From: Bacillus_BD sp050389805 | GTDB taxonomy: Bacteria; Bacillota; Bacilli; Bacillales; Cytobacillaceae | Assembly: GCF_050389805.1 (NCBI RefSeq) | Contig: NZ_CP130945.1 | Location: 3,596,001-3,660,000, forward strand | Direction: 5' to 3' | Length of the DNA: 64,000 nt | In this document: positions 51,262 through 59,883 of the stretch, in pieces | Position numbering within the stretch: the first letter of the stretch is position 1 | How the letters are laid out: every line of letters starts with the position of its first letter | Program-made: the position numbers and the translations under genes | Notes under the pieces: generated by a model | What the model was told of the DNA's origin: nothing | The model's input: the letters and a program-made list of their open reading frames with translations, nothing else | Database searches by the model: none

Positions 51262-52746
51262 TTAGTTTAATAATATATCAGCGAGTCTCTGTTTCCAACT
51301 AATTTCGACTTTTTTTCCCTCTTCTTTTTCTTCAACATAATGTAGTGTCAACGGATCAAATCCACATTGATCACAACAAGAATCAGAATCCTCTCGTTCC
51401 CATTTTTCTTGAAAGTATTGTAAAATTTGCTTTCTTCTACATGTTTTCGAAAATACCCAGCGAGTCATAAAGGCTATTTTCTCCTGCTTCACTTTGCGCC
51501 TTGACTCACAATGTTGTTTATATTCTAATAGATTCGCTAAAATCATTGATTTATTGAGACTTGATTTGAAGAGAATTTCAGCTATCATTCTCCAGCTTGT
51601 GTCCGTAAATCCTCCCATTTGTTGAAGTGTTTCTGGTTCGTTCGTCCAACCTTCACTACGATCATTAACCATTTTAGCCAACCAATCGAATTGCTGTTCC
51701 GAGGGAATTTCTGCTTCTGATAATTGATAGGCTAGTTGTTCGTCCCCTGGTGAATATAATAAAATAGCCACGCTCGATTTCCCATCCCTACCAGCACGTC
51801 CAATTTCTTGTAAATAAGATTCCATTTGCCCGGGCATGTGAAAATGAATGACATATCTTATATTCTCCTTATTCACTCCCATCCCAAAAGCGCTTGTAGC
51901 ACAAATAATATCAAGCTGATTCATGAGAAACTGCTGTTGAATCAAAATGCGGGATTCTTGATCCATCCCACCATGATAAGCAGCTACTCTCCCTATTCCT
52001 TTCTCTTGCAAGAGCTTTGCAGCCTGCTCCGCAACCTTTTTACTTGAAAAATAGATAATCCCTGCACCCTTTAAAGTTTGAACATATCTGTACAAACAGT
52101 CCCATTTTTCTCGATAACTCTCAATATGAGTAACAGATATAGCAATATTTGGTCGATCTACAGAGAAAATAATTTGCTGATACTGTTCTAAACGTAGCGA
52201 TTGAATGATATCACGCAGGACCTCTTTAGTTGCTGTAGCTGTTAAAGCTAACGTTAGGGGATCACCTAAATTCTTTCTTACTTCACCGAGTTTCATATAG
52301 TCTGGACGAAAATCATAGCCCCATTGAGAAATACAGTGGGCCTCGTCTATAACAAAAAGGGATATCTTTAATCGTTGGATCTGCTCCATCAGTCTTGTAT
52401 TTGTTAATGTTTCTGGTGAGATAAATATAAATTTATAATGCTTTAAATTAGCAAGAGTTCTTTTCCTTTCATCCCCAGATAAGAAAGAATTAATAGCCAC
52501 TACCCTTTTTTCACCGTTCATCCTCATTTGTTCGACTTGATCTTGCATTAAAGATAACAATGGCGAAACAACGAGAACTGGTCCATTTAATAAATATCCT
52601 GAAAGTTGATAACAAAGAGATTTACCTGTTCCTGTAGGTAACATCGCAATGGTATGTTGACCTTCTAGAACTGACGAAATAACTTCTTTTTGTCCTGGAC
52701 GAAAAGAATCATAGTTAAAATACCGCTTTAACTCATTTTCTAACAT
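51262..52746 (-). CDS. recS: RecQ-family ATP-dependent DNA helicase (RecS type)
   Basis: A 3'-5' helicase of superfamily 2, 494 residues. Walker A PTGTGKS at 37-43, DEAH at 134-137 in FVIDEAHCISQWG, and motif VI QEIGRAGRDG are present. The C-terminal zinc region has CRRKQILQYF and CCDQCGFD. There is no HRDC domain, which separates this shorter RecS-like form from full-length RecQ. Its start overlaps the ypbB stop. Confidence 0.94.
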   Translation of the reverse strand: MLENELKRYFNYDSFRPGQKEVISSVLEGQHTIAMLPTGTGKSLCYQLSGYLLNGPVLVVSPLLSLMQDQVEQMRMNGEKRVVAINSFLSGDERKRTLANLKHYKFIFISPETLTNTRLMEQIQRLKISLFVIDEAHCISQWGYDFRPDYMKLGEVRKNLGDPLTLALTATATKEVLRDIIQSLRLEQYQQIIFSVDRPNIAISVTHIESYREKWDCLYRYVQTLKGAGIIYFSSKKVAEQAAKLLQEKGIGRVAAYHGGMDQESRILIQQQFLMNQLDIICATSAFGMGVNKENIRYVIHFHMPGQMESYLQEIGRAGRDGKSSVAILLYSPGDEQLAYQLSEAEIPSEQQFDWLAKMVNDRSEGWTNEPETLQQMGGFTDTSWRMIAEILFKSSLNKSMILANLLEYKQHCESRRKVKQEKIAFMTRWVFSKTCRRKQILQYFQEKWEREDSDSCCDQCGFDPLTLHYVEEKEEGKKVEISWKQRLADILLN

Positions 52747-53798
52747 AATTGATCTCCATATTTTGCTAATACTAGTCTAATTTCAAAATAAGTGGCTCCT
52801 TCAATTCGATTTCGAATCATTTTGAGTTGCTTTGTATTCAACCCATTAGCCACTTGTATAATTTGATTTTGTTTTTCTTGCGTAACAAAGGGGTCAATAG
52901 AAAAGTTTTTATTTTTTAAAGCCAATTCAACGATATGGTCTTCAATCGTACCTTTTTTCAAATGCCGAATCTCCATTATTGCTGAAACCGAATACCCTTT
53001 ACTTAATAAATCTAATGTTTTTTCTGTGGATTGAGTAAGATTTATACTTTGAGATGGCTCAATCAAACAGCTCAAAATCGGATAGCGTTCACGGTCATGT
53101 TCAATTCGATTCACCATATAGTGAAGAATATTGATAAATTCGTAATAATAATGTGTAACTTCTAAACGAAAGGTTTGAGCTGCTTGCTCAACCGTTAAAC
53201 CAACTGAATGATACCCGCTTAAACGGACGACCAACAAATCAGGATTAATGGACGGTTCCTCATCTAAACAGGAGATGAATTCATTATATAAGCTAACACT
53301 TAAAGTATCTCTGTCTAATGTATTTTGTTTTAAAAAAGTTTTTATCGAGAAAATGGTTTCTGGACTTTTTTGAATCGGTATATATCGAGAATCATGTTTT
53401 TGAAGATACGAGACCACTTGGACCAAAAGTGTTAACCTTTCCCAAAAAAGAATACTTTGTTTTTGAATATTCATTCCATCCAGATGTTTGGGAATAGGCA
53501 TTTCATTCACCTTTTCTATCAAAAACTTATTCCCTTCTTCAGTTAGAATATATGAATCGTCCGAAATCATTTGCACCCATCCATTTGCTGTAAAAAGCGT
53601 GATGATCTTTTCTAAATCGTTTCTACTAAGGGCGGGGAACGTATTAAAAAAAGCTGTAAGATGAAACAAATAGGCATCTTGAATTGTTTGCGAAGATTGT
53701 TTTCCATGTAATAAATGGAAAATGGAGAAAATGGTGCGTTCGCCCTTTAATTTTTGTAAACAATATAAAACGAGCATTTGTAAAAATGTGAATTCCAC
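52740..53798 (-). CDS. ypbB: Helix-turn-helix protein YpbB
   Basis: A 352-residue soluble protein with a C-terminal helix-turn-helix domain of the type found in helicases' accessory regions (LLSKGYSVSAIMEIRHLKKGTIEDHIVE, around 270-300). It overlaps recQ by 7 bp and is always found with it in Bacillus. That suggests a role with RecQ, which is inference. It is divergent from fer, with about 270 bp between. Confidence 0.87.
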   Translation of the reverse strand: MEFTFLQMLVLYCLQKLKGERTIFSIFHLLHGKQSSQTIQDAYLFHLTAFFNTFPALSRNDLEKIITLFTANGWVQMISDDSYILTEEGNKFLIEKVNEMPIPKHLDGMNIQKQSILFWERLTLLVQVVSYLQKHDSRYIPIQKSPETIFSIKTFLKQNTLDRDTLSVSLYNEFISCLDEEPSINPDLLVVRLSGYHSVGLTVEQAAQTFRLEVTHYYYEFINILHYMVNRIEHDRERYPILSCLIEPSQSINLTQSTEKTLDLLSKGYSVSAIMEIRHLKKGTIEDHIVELALKNKNFSIDPFVTQEKQNQIIQVANGLNTKQLKMIRNRIEGATYFEIRLVLAKYGDQLC

Positions 53799-53962
53799 TT
53801 TATCACCATTCCATTTTGAATACTATTTTAAAAATGAACTCTAATAAGCAAAACCTGTTTCTATCATATCATGAAACGCCAAAATGAAAGGGTTTTCATA
53901 ACTGTTTTATTATTTTTTTTGCTTATAAATACTTAAAATTGTTTATCAAAATATTTTTTCTA

Positions 53963-53991
53963 TTGAAAAGTTATCGATACCGTTTTAAAAT
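53963..53991 (+). promoter_or_regulatory. Sigma-A promoter of fer
   Basis: TTGAAA and TAAAAT with a 17-bp spacer; the start would be near 53998. It gives a leader of about 75 nt with a stem-loop. Confidence 0.7.
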
Positions 53992-54008
53992 AGAGATTAA
54001 GAAATGAG

Positions 54009-54039
54009 TTTATCGTTCAAACATCGTAAAAACGATAAA
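54009..54039 (+). other. Leader stem-loop of fer
   Basis: TTTATCGTT and AACGATAAA, a perfect 9-bp inverted repeat with a 13-nt loop, lie just after the predicted transcription start and before the AGGAGG ribosome site. It may stabilise the mRNA or be an operator; no T-run follows. Confidence 0.5.
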
Positions 54040-54072
54040 AATAAAGCATATATACTCAGGAGGTTTTTTTCA

Positions 54073-54321
54073 ATGGCAAAATATACAATTGTAGACAAAG
54101 AAACTTGCATCGCTTGTGGTGCTTGTGGAGCAGCAGCACCAGATATTTATGATTACGATGATGATGGCATCGCTTTCGTAACATTAGACGAAAACCAAGG
54201 AACAGTTGAAATTCCAGATGTTTTAATTGACGACATGATGGATGCATTTGAAGGCTGTCCTACAGATTCAATTAAAATCGCTGAAGAACCATTTGACGGC
54301 GACGCTTTAAAATTTGAATAG
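54073..54321 (+). CDS. fer: [4Fe-4S] ferredoxin
   Basis: An 82-residue acidic electron carrier with one [4Fe-4S] cluster: Cys12, Cys15, Cys18 and Cys62 (CIACGAC ... GCP). The second cluster motif is absent, as in Bacillus-type ferredoxins. I use the ATG 9 nt after AGGAGG. Divergent from ypbB-recQ and followed by its own perfect terminator. In B. subtilis it donates electrons to cytochrome P450 and fatty-acid desaturation pathways. Confidence 0.96.
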   Translation: MAKYTIVDKETCIACGACGAAAPDIYDYDDDGIAFVTLDENQGTVEIPDVLIDDMMDAFEGCPTDSIKIAEEPFDGDALKFE

Positions 54322-54345
54322 TCCTTCTTCTAGGAAACTTTAAAA

Positions 54346-54381
54346 TTAAAAAGTCAGGCACAATTGTGCCTGACTTTTTAA
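54346..54381 (+). terminator. Intrinsic terminator after fer
   Basis: A perfect palindrome of about 32 nt (AAAAAGTCAGGCACAA/TTGTGCCTGACTTTTT), so it can work in both directions. Confidence 0.92.
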
Positions 54382-54415
54382 TTAAAATATTATCTTAGTG
54401 GCTCTGTAACACTTA

Positions 54416-54530
54416 GGTATTTACCGTTTCAGGCACTTCATTTCCCCTCAGCTACGGCTGACCGCCCTGACATTTCACGTTTGAGGTGTTTCGCTTGTAT
54501 CGCTTCTCCCCAAGAAGTCATCGTACTTCA
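54416..54530 (+). repeat. Family B intergenic repeat, copy 4
   Basis: Between the convergent fer and ribU terminators. It reads CCGTTTCAGGCACTT, CCCCTCAGCTACGGCTGA, GACATTTCACG and TGAGGTGTTTCGC. The rest of this nearly 300-bp gap is only the two terminators. Confidence 0.6.
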
Positions 54531-54578
54531 CACTTGAATCAACAATAATCTAAAAAAAACAAACCTTTAATACAGTAT

Positions 54579-54618
54579 ATAAAATAAAAAGCACCTAACA
54601 GGTGCTTTTTATTTTATA
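54579..54618. terminator. Terminator between fer side and ribU
   Basis: A 17-18-bp stem (ATAAAATAAAAAGCACCT/AGGTGCTTTTTATTTTAT) with a 4-nt loop, bidirectional; it ends ribU. Confidence 0.9.
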
Positions 54619-55206
54619 TTAATGACTCATTTTGTACGAAGATTGTTGCTTTTGAATCCAAGTTCCCATTTTTGAGAAAAGTAACAGGAACACAAGTGAC
54701 ATCACAATACCTTTGATTATGTTAAAAGGCAATACCCCTGCAACAATATAGGAACGAATTTCCGGACCACTCATTGCTGGCATATTAAGGAAAAATGTAT
54801 AGGCTGGAAGCAAGACAAAATAATTAAGGACACTCATGATCACAGCCATTAGGAATGATCCGATAATTAAGCCAAAGGTCATGCCTTTTTTGGTTTTAAT
54901 TTTATTATAAATATAGTAAGTTGGTAAAATAAAGATGATTCCTGATACAAAGTTAGCAAAATGTCCTACTGGAATACCTGTTTCGCTTCCTGTCATAAAG
55001 TAATCAAGAATATTCTTTAATAACTCGATAATGATCCCCGCCATCGGACCAAAAACTAATGCTCCAATTAAAGCAGGTAGATCACTAAAATCAATTTTCA
55101 AAAAGCTCGGAAATGGTGGTATTGGAAAATTTAAAAGCATTAATACATACGCAATACTACTTAACATTGCAATCGACACCATTACTCTAATTTTGTTTCT
55201 TTTCAT
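54619..55206 (-). CDS. ribU: Riboflavin ECF transporter substrate-binding protein RibU (FmnP/YpaA)
   Basis: S component of an ECF-type transporter for riboflavin; 195 residues with about six membrane helices. The FSDLPALIGALVFGPMAG segment is characteristic of RibU. Energy-coupling EcfA/EcfT proteins are encoded elsewhere. Expression is likely turned down by FMN through the upstream riboswitch and terminator. The ribosome site is AAAGGAGAAG. Both known sequence and the FMN switch make the assignment firm. Confidence 0.96.
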   Translation of the reverse strand: MKRNKIRVMVSIAMLSSIAYVLMLLNFPIPPFPSFLKIDFSDLPALIGALVFGPMAGIIIELLKNILDYFMTGSETGIPVGHFANFVSGIIFILPTYYIYNKIKTKKGMTFGLIIGSFLMAVIMSVLNYFVLLPAYTFFLNMPAMSGPEIRSYIVAGVLPFNIIKGIVMSLVFLLLFSKMGTWIQKQQSSYKMSH

Positions 55207-55282
55207 GTTTCTCTTCTCCTTTACTAGGATCCATCGGTTCCGTAGAAAGAAGGTTTAGCTAGGCAACCTTTTAAACATCCTA

Positions 55283-55314
55283 AATAAAAAACCCTCAAGA
55301 TCTTAACTTGAGGG
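55283..55314 (-). terminator. FMN-controlled transcription terminator upstream of ribU
   Basis: The stem CCCTCAAG/CTTGAGGG with central TTAAGAT is followed by TTTTTTATTT on the minus strand. It is the expression platform of the FMN riboswitch. Just before it, two copies of AACATTC flank a GAATGTT, which could pair with either and may be the switch. Confidence 0.85.
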
Positions 55315-55379
55315 AGAATGTTAGAAGGCAGATTTAATAAACATTCAAACATGTTTATTTTTTGAATGTTGCCAAACCT

Positions 55380-55512
55380 CCATCTTCTCCCATCCAGACT
55401 GTACTGTCGGCTTTGGAATCTCACCAAATCCTGCCTTATAAAAGGCTCACGGGCTTAGAAACCTAAGTTTCAACACCGTCGGTCGGGAATTTCACCCTGC
55501 CCCGAAGATAGA
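55380..55512 (-). ncRNA. FMN riboswitch (RFN element)
   Basis: On the minus strand the conserved parts occur in order: ATCTTCGGGGCAGGGTGAAA, TTCCCGACCGACGGT, a variable hairpin, GGATTTGGTGAGATTCCAAA, GCCGACAGTACAGTCTGGAT, GGGAGAAGAT. The P1 helix ATCTTC/GAAGAT closes the aptamer. Known to bind FMN and stop expression of riboflavin uptake and synthesis genes; here it precedes ribU. Confidence 0.97.
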
Positions 55513-55534
55513 TCGTATTTGTTTTTATATCTCT

Positions 55535-55563
55535 ATTATACATAAAGGTCCTATTTCTGTGAA
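55535..55563 (-). promoter_or_regulatory. Sigma-A promoter of the ribU transcript
   Basis: On the minus strand TTCACA and TATAAT are separated by 17 bp (5 of 6 and 6 of 6 matches to consensus), putting the start about 15 nt before the riboswitch. Confidence 0.75.
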
Positions 55564-55828
55564 GAAGAAAAACTCGAAATGATTTAGTAATAAAATATCT
55601 GTACCAATTTCGTAACAGTTTGTCCAAAGATATGTCAAAAGTATCATACTCGCTTATCGATTTTACGCGCGGATTATTATCACGCTTCAAAGCCGATGAC
55701 CTGTTGCTTTCGGGTAACTCGGACATCTTATCAGTCCTTTGGTCCTGCTCGATAAATTACCTTTAAAAATAAGAATCAGGGCTTAACTATTATTTAGGAG
55801 AAGTCCCACAACTTCCTGCTAAATGAAG

Positions 55829-55912
55829 TTAAATGCCTAAAAATAATAAACTTACACAAAAGCCCATTGCCCCAGCAATTAAAAACCTTCTTATGTAATC
55901 TCTCACTTCCAT
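55829..55912 (-). CDS. Candidate 27-residue membrane peptide
   Basis: A short frame with a very good ribosome site (AAGGAGG, 5 nt from the ATG). The peptide has a basic N terminus (MEVRDYIRRF) and a hydrophobic tail ending LLFLGI, a single membrane helix. It stands between the resE terminator and ribU, where B. subtilis has other genes (sigX/rsiX). I do not recognise a family with certainty. Promoter not evident. Real but unnamed small membrane protein is my best reading. The 260 bp between its stop and the ribU promoter show nothing I can name. Confidence 0.5.
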   Translation of the reverse strand: MEVRDYIRRFLIAGAMGFCVSLLFLGI

Positions 55913-55996
55913 CAAATCCTCCTTATTTAATCTCCCATTTCACACTATGAATGCCTGTCCCAAATTAGAACAAAGTAAAAAACAAATCTGATTCAT

Positions 55997-56031
55997 AAAA
56001 AAAAGAAGGATATTCACCCTCCTTTTTTTAA
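55997..56031 (-). terminator. Intrinsic terminator after resE
   Basis: On the minus strand AAAGGA pairs with TCCTTCTTT around a GGGTGAATA loop and is followed by eight T. Confidence 0.7.
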
Positions 56032-56069
56032 AAGTCATTGTTTCTTGTGAATCAAGATATGTCGGCAAG

Positions 56070-57848
56070 TTACTGCATATTTCTTGGTAACAAGAAGGAA
56101 AATGTCGTACCTTGTCCTTGCTTGCTGTGAACAGTAATAAAGCCATTATGAGCTTCTATAATATTCTTTGCGATAGCCAGTCCAAGACCTGTGCCTGATT
56201 TCCCACGTGTTCTCGCCTTATCCGCTTTATAAAACCGTTCAAAAACGAATGGCAGATCCTCATCAGGAATTCCGGCCCCATTATCCTCTACCTCAATTAA
56301 GATACCTCTATCATCCCTTCGCTCATGTATGGATACAGTTCCACCATCTCCTGTATGTCGGATTGCATTATCAACTAAATTCGTTAATACTTGCTCGATT
56401 CGATCAGAATCAAATGAAAAGAACTGTTCATTACTCTCACGTTTAAACTGTAACGATATATTTTTTTCCTTTGCTAACCCTTGGAACTTCCGATGAATTC
56501 GACTTAAAAATGGTTCGAGCTCAACCTCATCGATCGTCAAATTAAAATGACCAGATTCCATTTTTGCTAAATCAAGTAACTCATTAACTAACCGACCCAT
56601 TCTTAATGATTCATCATAGATTACTTTTGCCATATCTTTTTTCTCTTCATCTGTTTGAGCAATGTCATCTACAATTGCTTCACTGTACCCCTGCATCATC
56701 GCAATAGGTGTACGTAATTCATGTGATACATTGGCAATAAAGTCAGATCTCATTTTATCTAGTTTGCGTTCCTCAGTCATATCTCTGACAACTGCAACCG
56801 CTCCACGGATGCTTTGATGACTATACAATGGGCTGACAATAATGCCCCAGTAATGTCCCCCTAGAGAGATTTCTCCCATTTGCTCTTTTTCCGTATTTAC
56901 AGCTTGTTGAAATAATTCCATGACTTTTGTTGGAACCTCTGCAGCAGGATTTTGCTGGTTTCTCTTTTCAGAATACCAATTTTGTAAAAATAATTCAGCT
57001 GGTGGATTGGTCATCAAAATCGTCCCATCACGGTTAAATGTAATAACACCATCTGCCATACCACTTAAAATACTAGACAATAACTCTTTTTCTTGACTTA
57101 ATGCATTCAAATTAAACTTCAATTGCCGCCCCATTTGATTAAAGGCTGTCGCTAGTTCACCGATTTCATCATTTGTTACAATCGGAACCTTTGTATCGAA
57201 CTTTCCTCTAGCCACTTCAAAAGCCGCTTGTTTCATTTTTCGAAGCGGAGCATTAATTCGAGTAGATAAGAAGAAAGCAAAGAAAGTCGTAAGAATAATC
57301 GCAATACCCGCAGCTAACAAAATATATTCTGTTGTTTCACGGGCCATTTCCTCTACTACTTCAACCGATTGATAAATATAGACAGCCCCATTTTGACCAT
57401 CTTTTCCAGTCAAAGGTACCCCAATAATAATATATTGTAAGGGGCTCTCCCCTGTATGTTGCTCTGAAAATGAAGTAACCACTCTTGTAGGTTCTTGCTT
57501 TTCCAAAACTTGCGATAGGCTTTTATCCTCTAAAAAGTAAGATAAAGGAATTTTAAGGGTTTTCCCCTCATAGGGAGCTGTGTAAGATTCAGTAGGACTT
57601 AGTACAATGGTCAGACCTGTGACCTGATTGATTAATTCCCAAGAGATTTCTAGTGCACTATCTAATTCATGAGTTTCAAAGATTTCCGCAATTTTTTCCG
57701 CTTGTGCTTTTAAGTTCTTTTCATTTTCTGAGGCTGTATAGTTTTGTAAAAACTGCATCGTCATAATCGATACAAAAAACAGTACAAACGAAACAAGTAA
57801 AAGGATCGTTGCCCAAAGCTTAACAACTACACTACGCCAAAATTTCAT
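56070..57848 (-). CDS. resE: Redox sensor histidine kinase ResE
   Basis: Sensor of the ResDE system controlling respiration and anaerobic metabolism in Bacillus. Residues 10-31 and 174-195 are membrane helices enclosing an extracytoplasmic domain; then HAMP (about 195-247), PAS (about 255-365), HisKA with the phosphorylated His376 in SHELRTPIAMMQG, and the ATPase domain (about 480-590) with DNAIRHTGDGG. 592 residues is the family length. Its start overlaps the resD stop as ATGA. Confidence 0.96.
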   Translation of the reverse strand: MKFWRSVVVKLWATILLLVSFVLFFVSIMTMQFLQNYTASENEKNLKAQAEKIAEIFETHELDSALEISWELINQVTGLTIVLSPTESYTAPYEGKTLKIPLSYFLEDKSLSQVLEKQEPTRVVTSFSEQHTGESPLQYIIIGVPLTGKDGQNGAVYIYQSVEVVEEMARETTEYILLAAGIAIILTTFFAFFLSTRINAPLRKMKQAAFEVARGKFDTKVPIVTNDEIGELATAFNQMGRQLKFNLNALSQEKELLSSILSGMADGVITFNRDGTILMTNPPAELFLQNWYSEKRNQQNPAAEVPTKVMELFQQAVNTEKEQMGEISLGGHYWGIIVSPLYSHQSIRGAVAVVRDMTEERKLDKMRSDFIANVSHELRTPIAMMQGYSEAIVDDIAQTDEEKKDMAKVIYDESLRMGRLVNELLDLAKMESGHFNLTIDEVELEPFLSRIHRKFQGLAKEKNISLQFKRESNEQFFSFDSDRIEQVLTNLVDNAIRHTGDGGTVSIHERRDDRGILIEVEDNGAGIPDEDLPFVFERFYKADKARTRGKSGTGLGLAIAKNIIEAHNGFITVHSKQGQGTTFSFLLPRNMQ

Positions 57849-58564
57849 TCATTTATTACCTCAAATTTGTAACCAACACCCCAGACGGTAATAATCATTT
57901 TGGCTGCTTGTTCTGATACTTTATTTAACTTTTCACGCAAGCGCTTAACATGTGTATCGACTGTTCTCAAGTCTCCAAAGAATTCATAGTGCCATACTTC
58001 TTTTAATAACTGTTCACGATCATATACCTTATCAGGTGATTTAGCTAAGAAGAATAATAACTCATATTCTTTTGGAGTTAAGCTGACTTCCTGACCATCT
58101 GCTAACACACGGTGCGCATCATTATCAATCGTTAAATGAGGGAACACAATAACATCCTTTGATTGTGGTTCAGCTTGAACAAATGTTGTGGTTTGTGACG
58201 ATCGTCTAAGCAATGCTTTGACACGTAATACAACTTCTCTCGGACTAAATGGCTTGACAATGTAATCATCTGTACCCACTTCAAAGCCTTGGACTCGATT
58301 TACTTCTTCACCCTTGGCCGTTAACATGATGACTGGTGTCGATTTTTTCTCTCTTAATTCCCTACATACTTCAATTCCATCCTTACCAGGCATCATTAAG
58401 TCAAGCAAGATGACATCATAATCATTTGCAAGCGCTTTTGTAAGTGCTTCGTTCCCATCTTCTGCTTCTTCAATTTCATACTCTTCTCTTTCTAAATACA
58501 TTTTTAATAAACGTCGAATTCTTTCTTCATCATCTACAACTAATATTTTAATATTTTTATCCAA
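57845..58564 (-). CDS. resD: Response regulator ResD
   Basis: OmpR-family activator of resABC, qcr, ctaA and anaerobic genes in B. subtilis. The receiver domain has Asp11/Asp12 and the phospho-acceptor Asp55 (LLDLMMPG) with Lys in TAKGEE; the winged helix follows from about residue 140 (GEVSLTPKEYELL-like). I use the TTG 6 nt after GGAGGG (239 residues) over a GTG six codons before it. A terminator upstream separates it from resABC, so it has its own promoter too. Confidence 0.96.
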   Translation of the reverse strand: MDKNIKILVVDDEERIRRLLKMYLEREEYEIEEAEDGNEALTKALANDYDVILLDLMMPGKDGIEVCRELREKKSTPVIMLTAKGEEVNRVQGFEVGTDDYIVKPFSPREVVLRVKALLRRSSQTTTFVQAEPQSKDVIVFPHLTIDNDAHRVLADGQEVSLTPKEYELLFFLAKSPDKVYDREQLLKEVWHYEFFGDLRTVDTHVKRLREKLNKVSEQAAKMIITVWGVGYKFEVINE

Positions 58565-58635
58565 AAGATACCCTCCTAGCACATCTATTGTACAAAAAGG
58601 ACCGGATTTTTGCTATCCCTTTCCAACTATTTTAC

Positions 58636-58668
58636 CATAAAAAGGCCTTCACAATGATAGGAAGGCCA
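58636..58668 (-). terminator. Terminator between resC and resD
   Basis: On the minus strand GGCCTTC pairs with GAAGGCC around a 10-nt loop and is followed by TTTTTATGG, directly downstream of the resC stop. Confidence 0.85.
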
Positions 58669-58690
58669 GCAATCGTTGCGCAAAAACGTA

Positions 58691-59872
58691 TTAAGCATAT
58701 GAATGAAGCCCAGCAATGACCAAGTTAACGGCTACTAAATTAAACATAATAATCACAAAGCCAATAACGGCTAGCCATGCCGATTTTTCTCCATGCCATC
58801 CTTTCGATAGTCTTAAATGTAAGAAGGCTGCATAAAACAACCATGTAATTAAAGCCCAGACTTCTTTTGGATCCCAACCCCAAAACCTTGTCCATGCAAT
58901 CTGAGCCCAAATCATCGCAAATATTAAGGCCCCTAAAGTAAAGACTGGAAATCCAATTAACACAGCTCGATAACTAATTTCATCTACTAAATTTAAATTT
59001 ATATTTTTAACAAGCGGCTGCAGAAGCTCCCCTAATCTCTTTCTTGCCAGTATGCGGACGAGTAAATAGAGAATGGTACCCATGAACATAGACCAAATAA
59101 CTGTGTTTAGTTTTTTTGCATTGATGATCGCAGGCACATCAATAAAAGGTGAGAGTTTGTCGGTTGTTAGTTGTTCCCCTTCATGCGGACCAATCAGGGC
59201 TGGCATTGTATATTCAAACTCTGATTCTACTCCATTTTTATCAATCCAGTTGAAGCTTGTCCCATAATTTAATCCTGAAAAGGTGCTAGTAGCTACGATA
59301 AAACCAACAACACAAATTAATCCAAACATAATCGTTTCCAACCAAAATGTTTTTTTGCTTTTTTTCGACTGATCGATGGACTTAATTAGGTAAATCAGTC
59401 CTGCTGCGAAACTAATCGCTAAAATCGCTTCCCCTAAAGCCGCTGTGATTACATGAATCTGCAGCCAATGACTTTGTAATGCTGGAATAAGTGGAGAAAT
59501 GTCTCTTGGAAACATGCTAGCATAAGCAATAATTAAAATGGCAACCGGTAGTGTAAACAGACCTAATAGTGAGGTTTTGTACACAAAAAAGATGGCAATA
59601 AAGACCCCAACTAAACACATTCCAAAAAAGGTCGTAAACTCAAATAGATTACTGACAGGTGCATGTCCTGCAGCGATCCAGCGCGTTATAAAATAACCTA
59701 ATTGGGCAAGAAATCCAATAATCGTAATACTGATGGCCAATTTAGACCATTTATTCATTTTCTTCGATTCTTGTGTAGATCTTTTATCTTTAATGGCTCC
59801 TCCAAAAAAGAGAGTAGCAACTAAATAGAGTATAAATGCTGTAAATAATAAATTACTACTTAGGCTCGCCAA
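58691..59872 (-). CDS. resC: Cytochrome c biogenesis protein ResC (CcsA/CcsB family)
   Basis: Haem-handling membrane protein of System II cytochrome c maturation, 393 residues with about eight helices. The tryptophan-rich haem motif WGWDPKEVWALITW is near residue 340. I take the TTG five nucleotides after GGGGAG, giving MASLSSNLLF; the longer frame upstream overlaps resB. It partners with ResB, whose gene overlaps upstream. Needed to assemble QcrC. Confidence 0.96.
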   Translation of the reverse strand: MASLSSNLLFTAFILYLVATLFFGGAIKDKRSTQESKKMNKWSKLAISITIIGFLAQLGYFITRWIAAGHAPVSNLFEFTTFFGMCLVGVFIAIFFVYKTSLLGLFTLPVAILIIAYASMFPRDISPLIPALQSHWLQIHVITAALGEAILAISFAAGLIYLIKSIDQSKKSKKTFWLETIMFGLICVVGFIVATSTFSGLNYGTSFNWIDKNGVESEFEYTMPALIGPHEGEQLTTDKLSPFIDVPAIINAKKLNTVIWSMFMGTILYLLVRILARKRLGELLQPLVKNINLNLVDEISYRAVLIGFPVFTLGALIFAMIWAQIAWTRFWGWDPKEVWALITWLFYAAFLHLRLSKGWHGEKSAWLAVIGFVIIMFNLVAVNLVIAGLHSYA

Positions 59873-59883
59873 CCTAACTCCCC

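Noticed and set aside
55463..55726. 87-codon minus-strand ORF upstream of ribU
   Set aside because: It runs through the FMN aptamer and the ribU promoter, has no ribosome site, and its composition is not protein-like.
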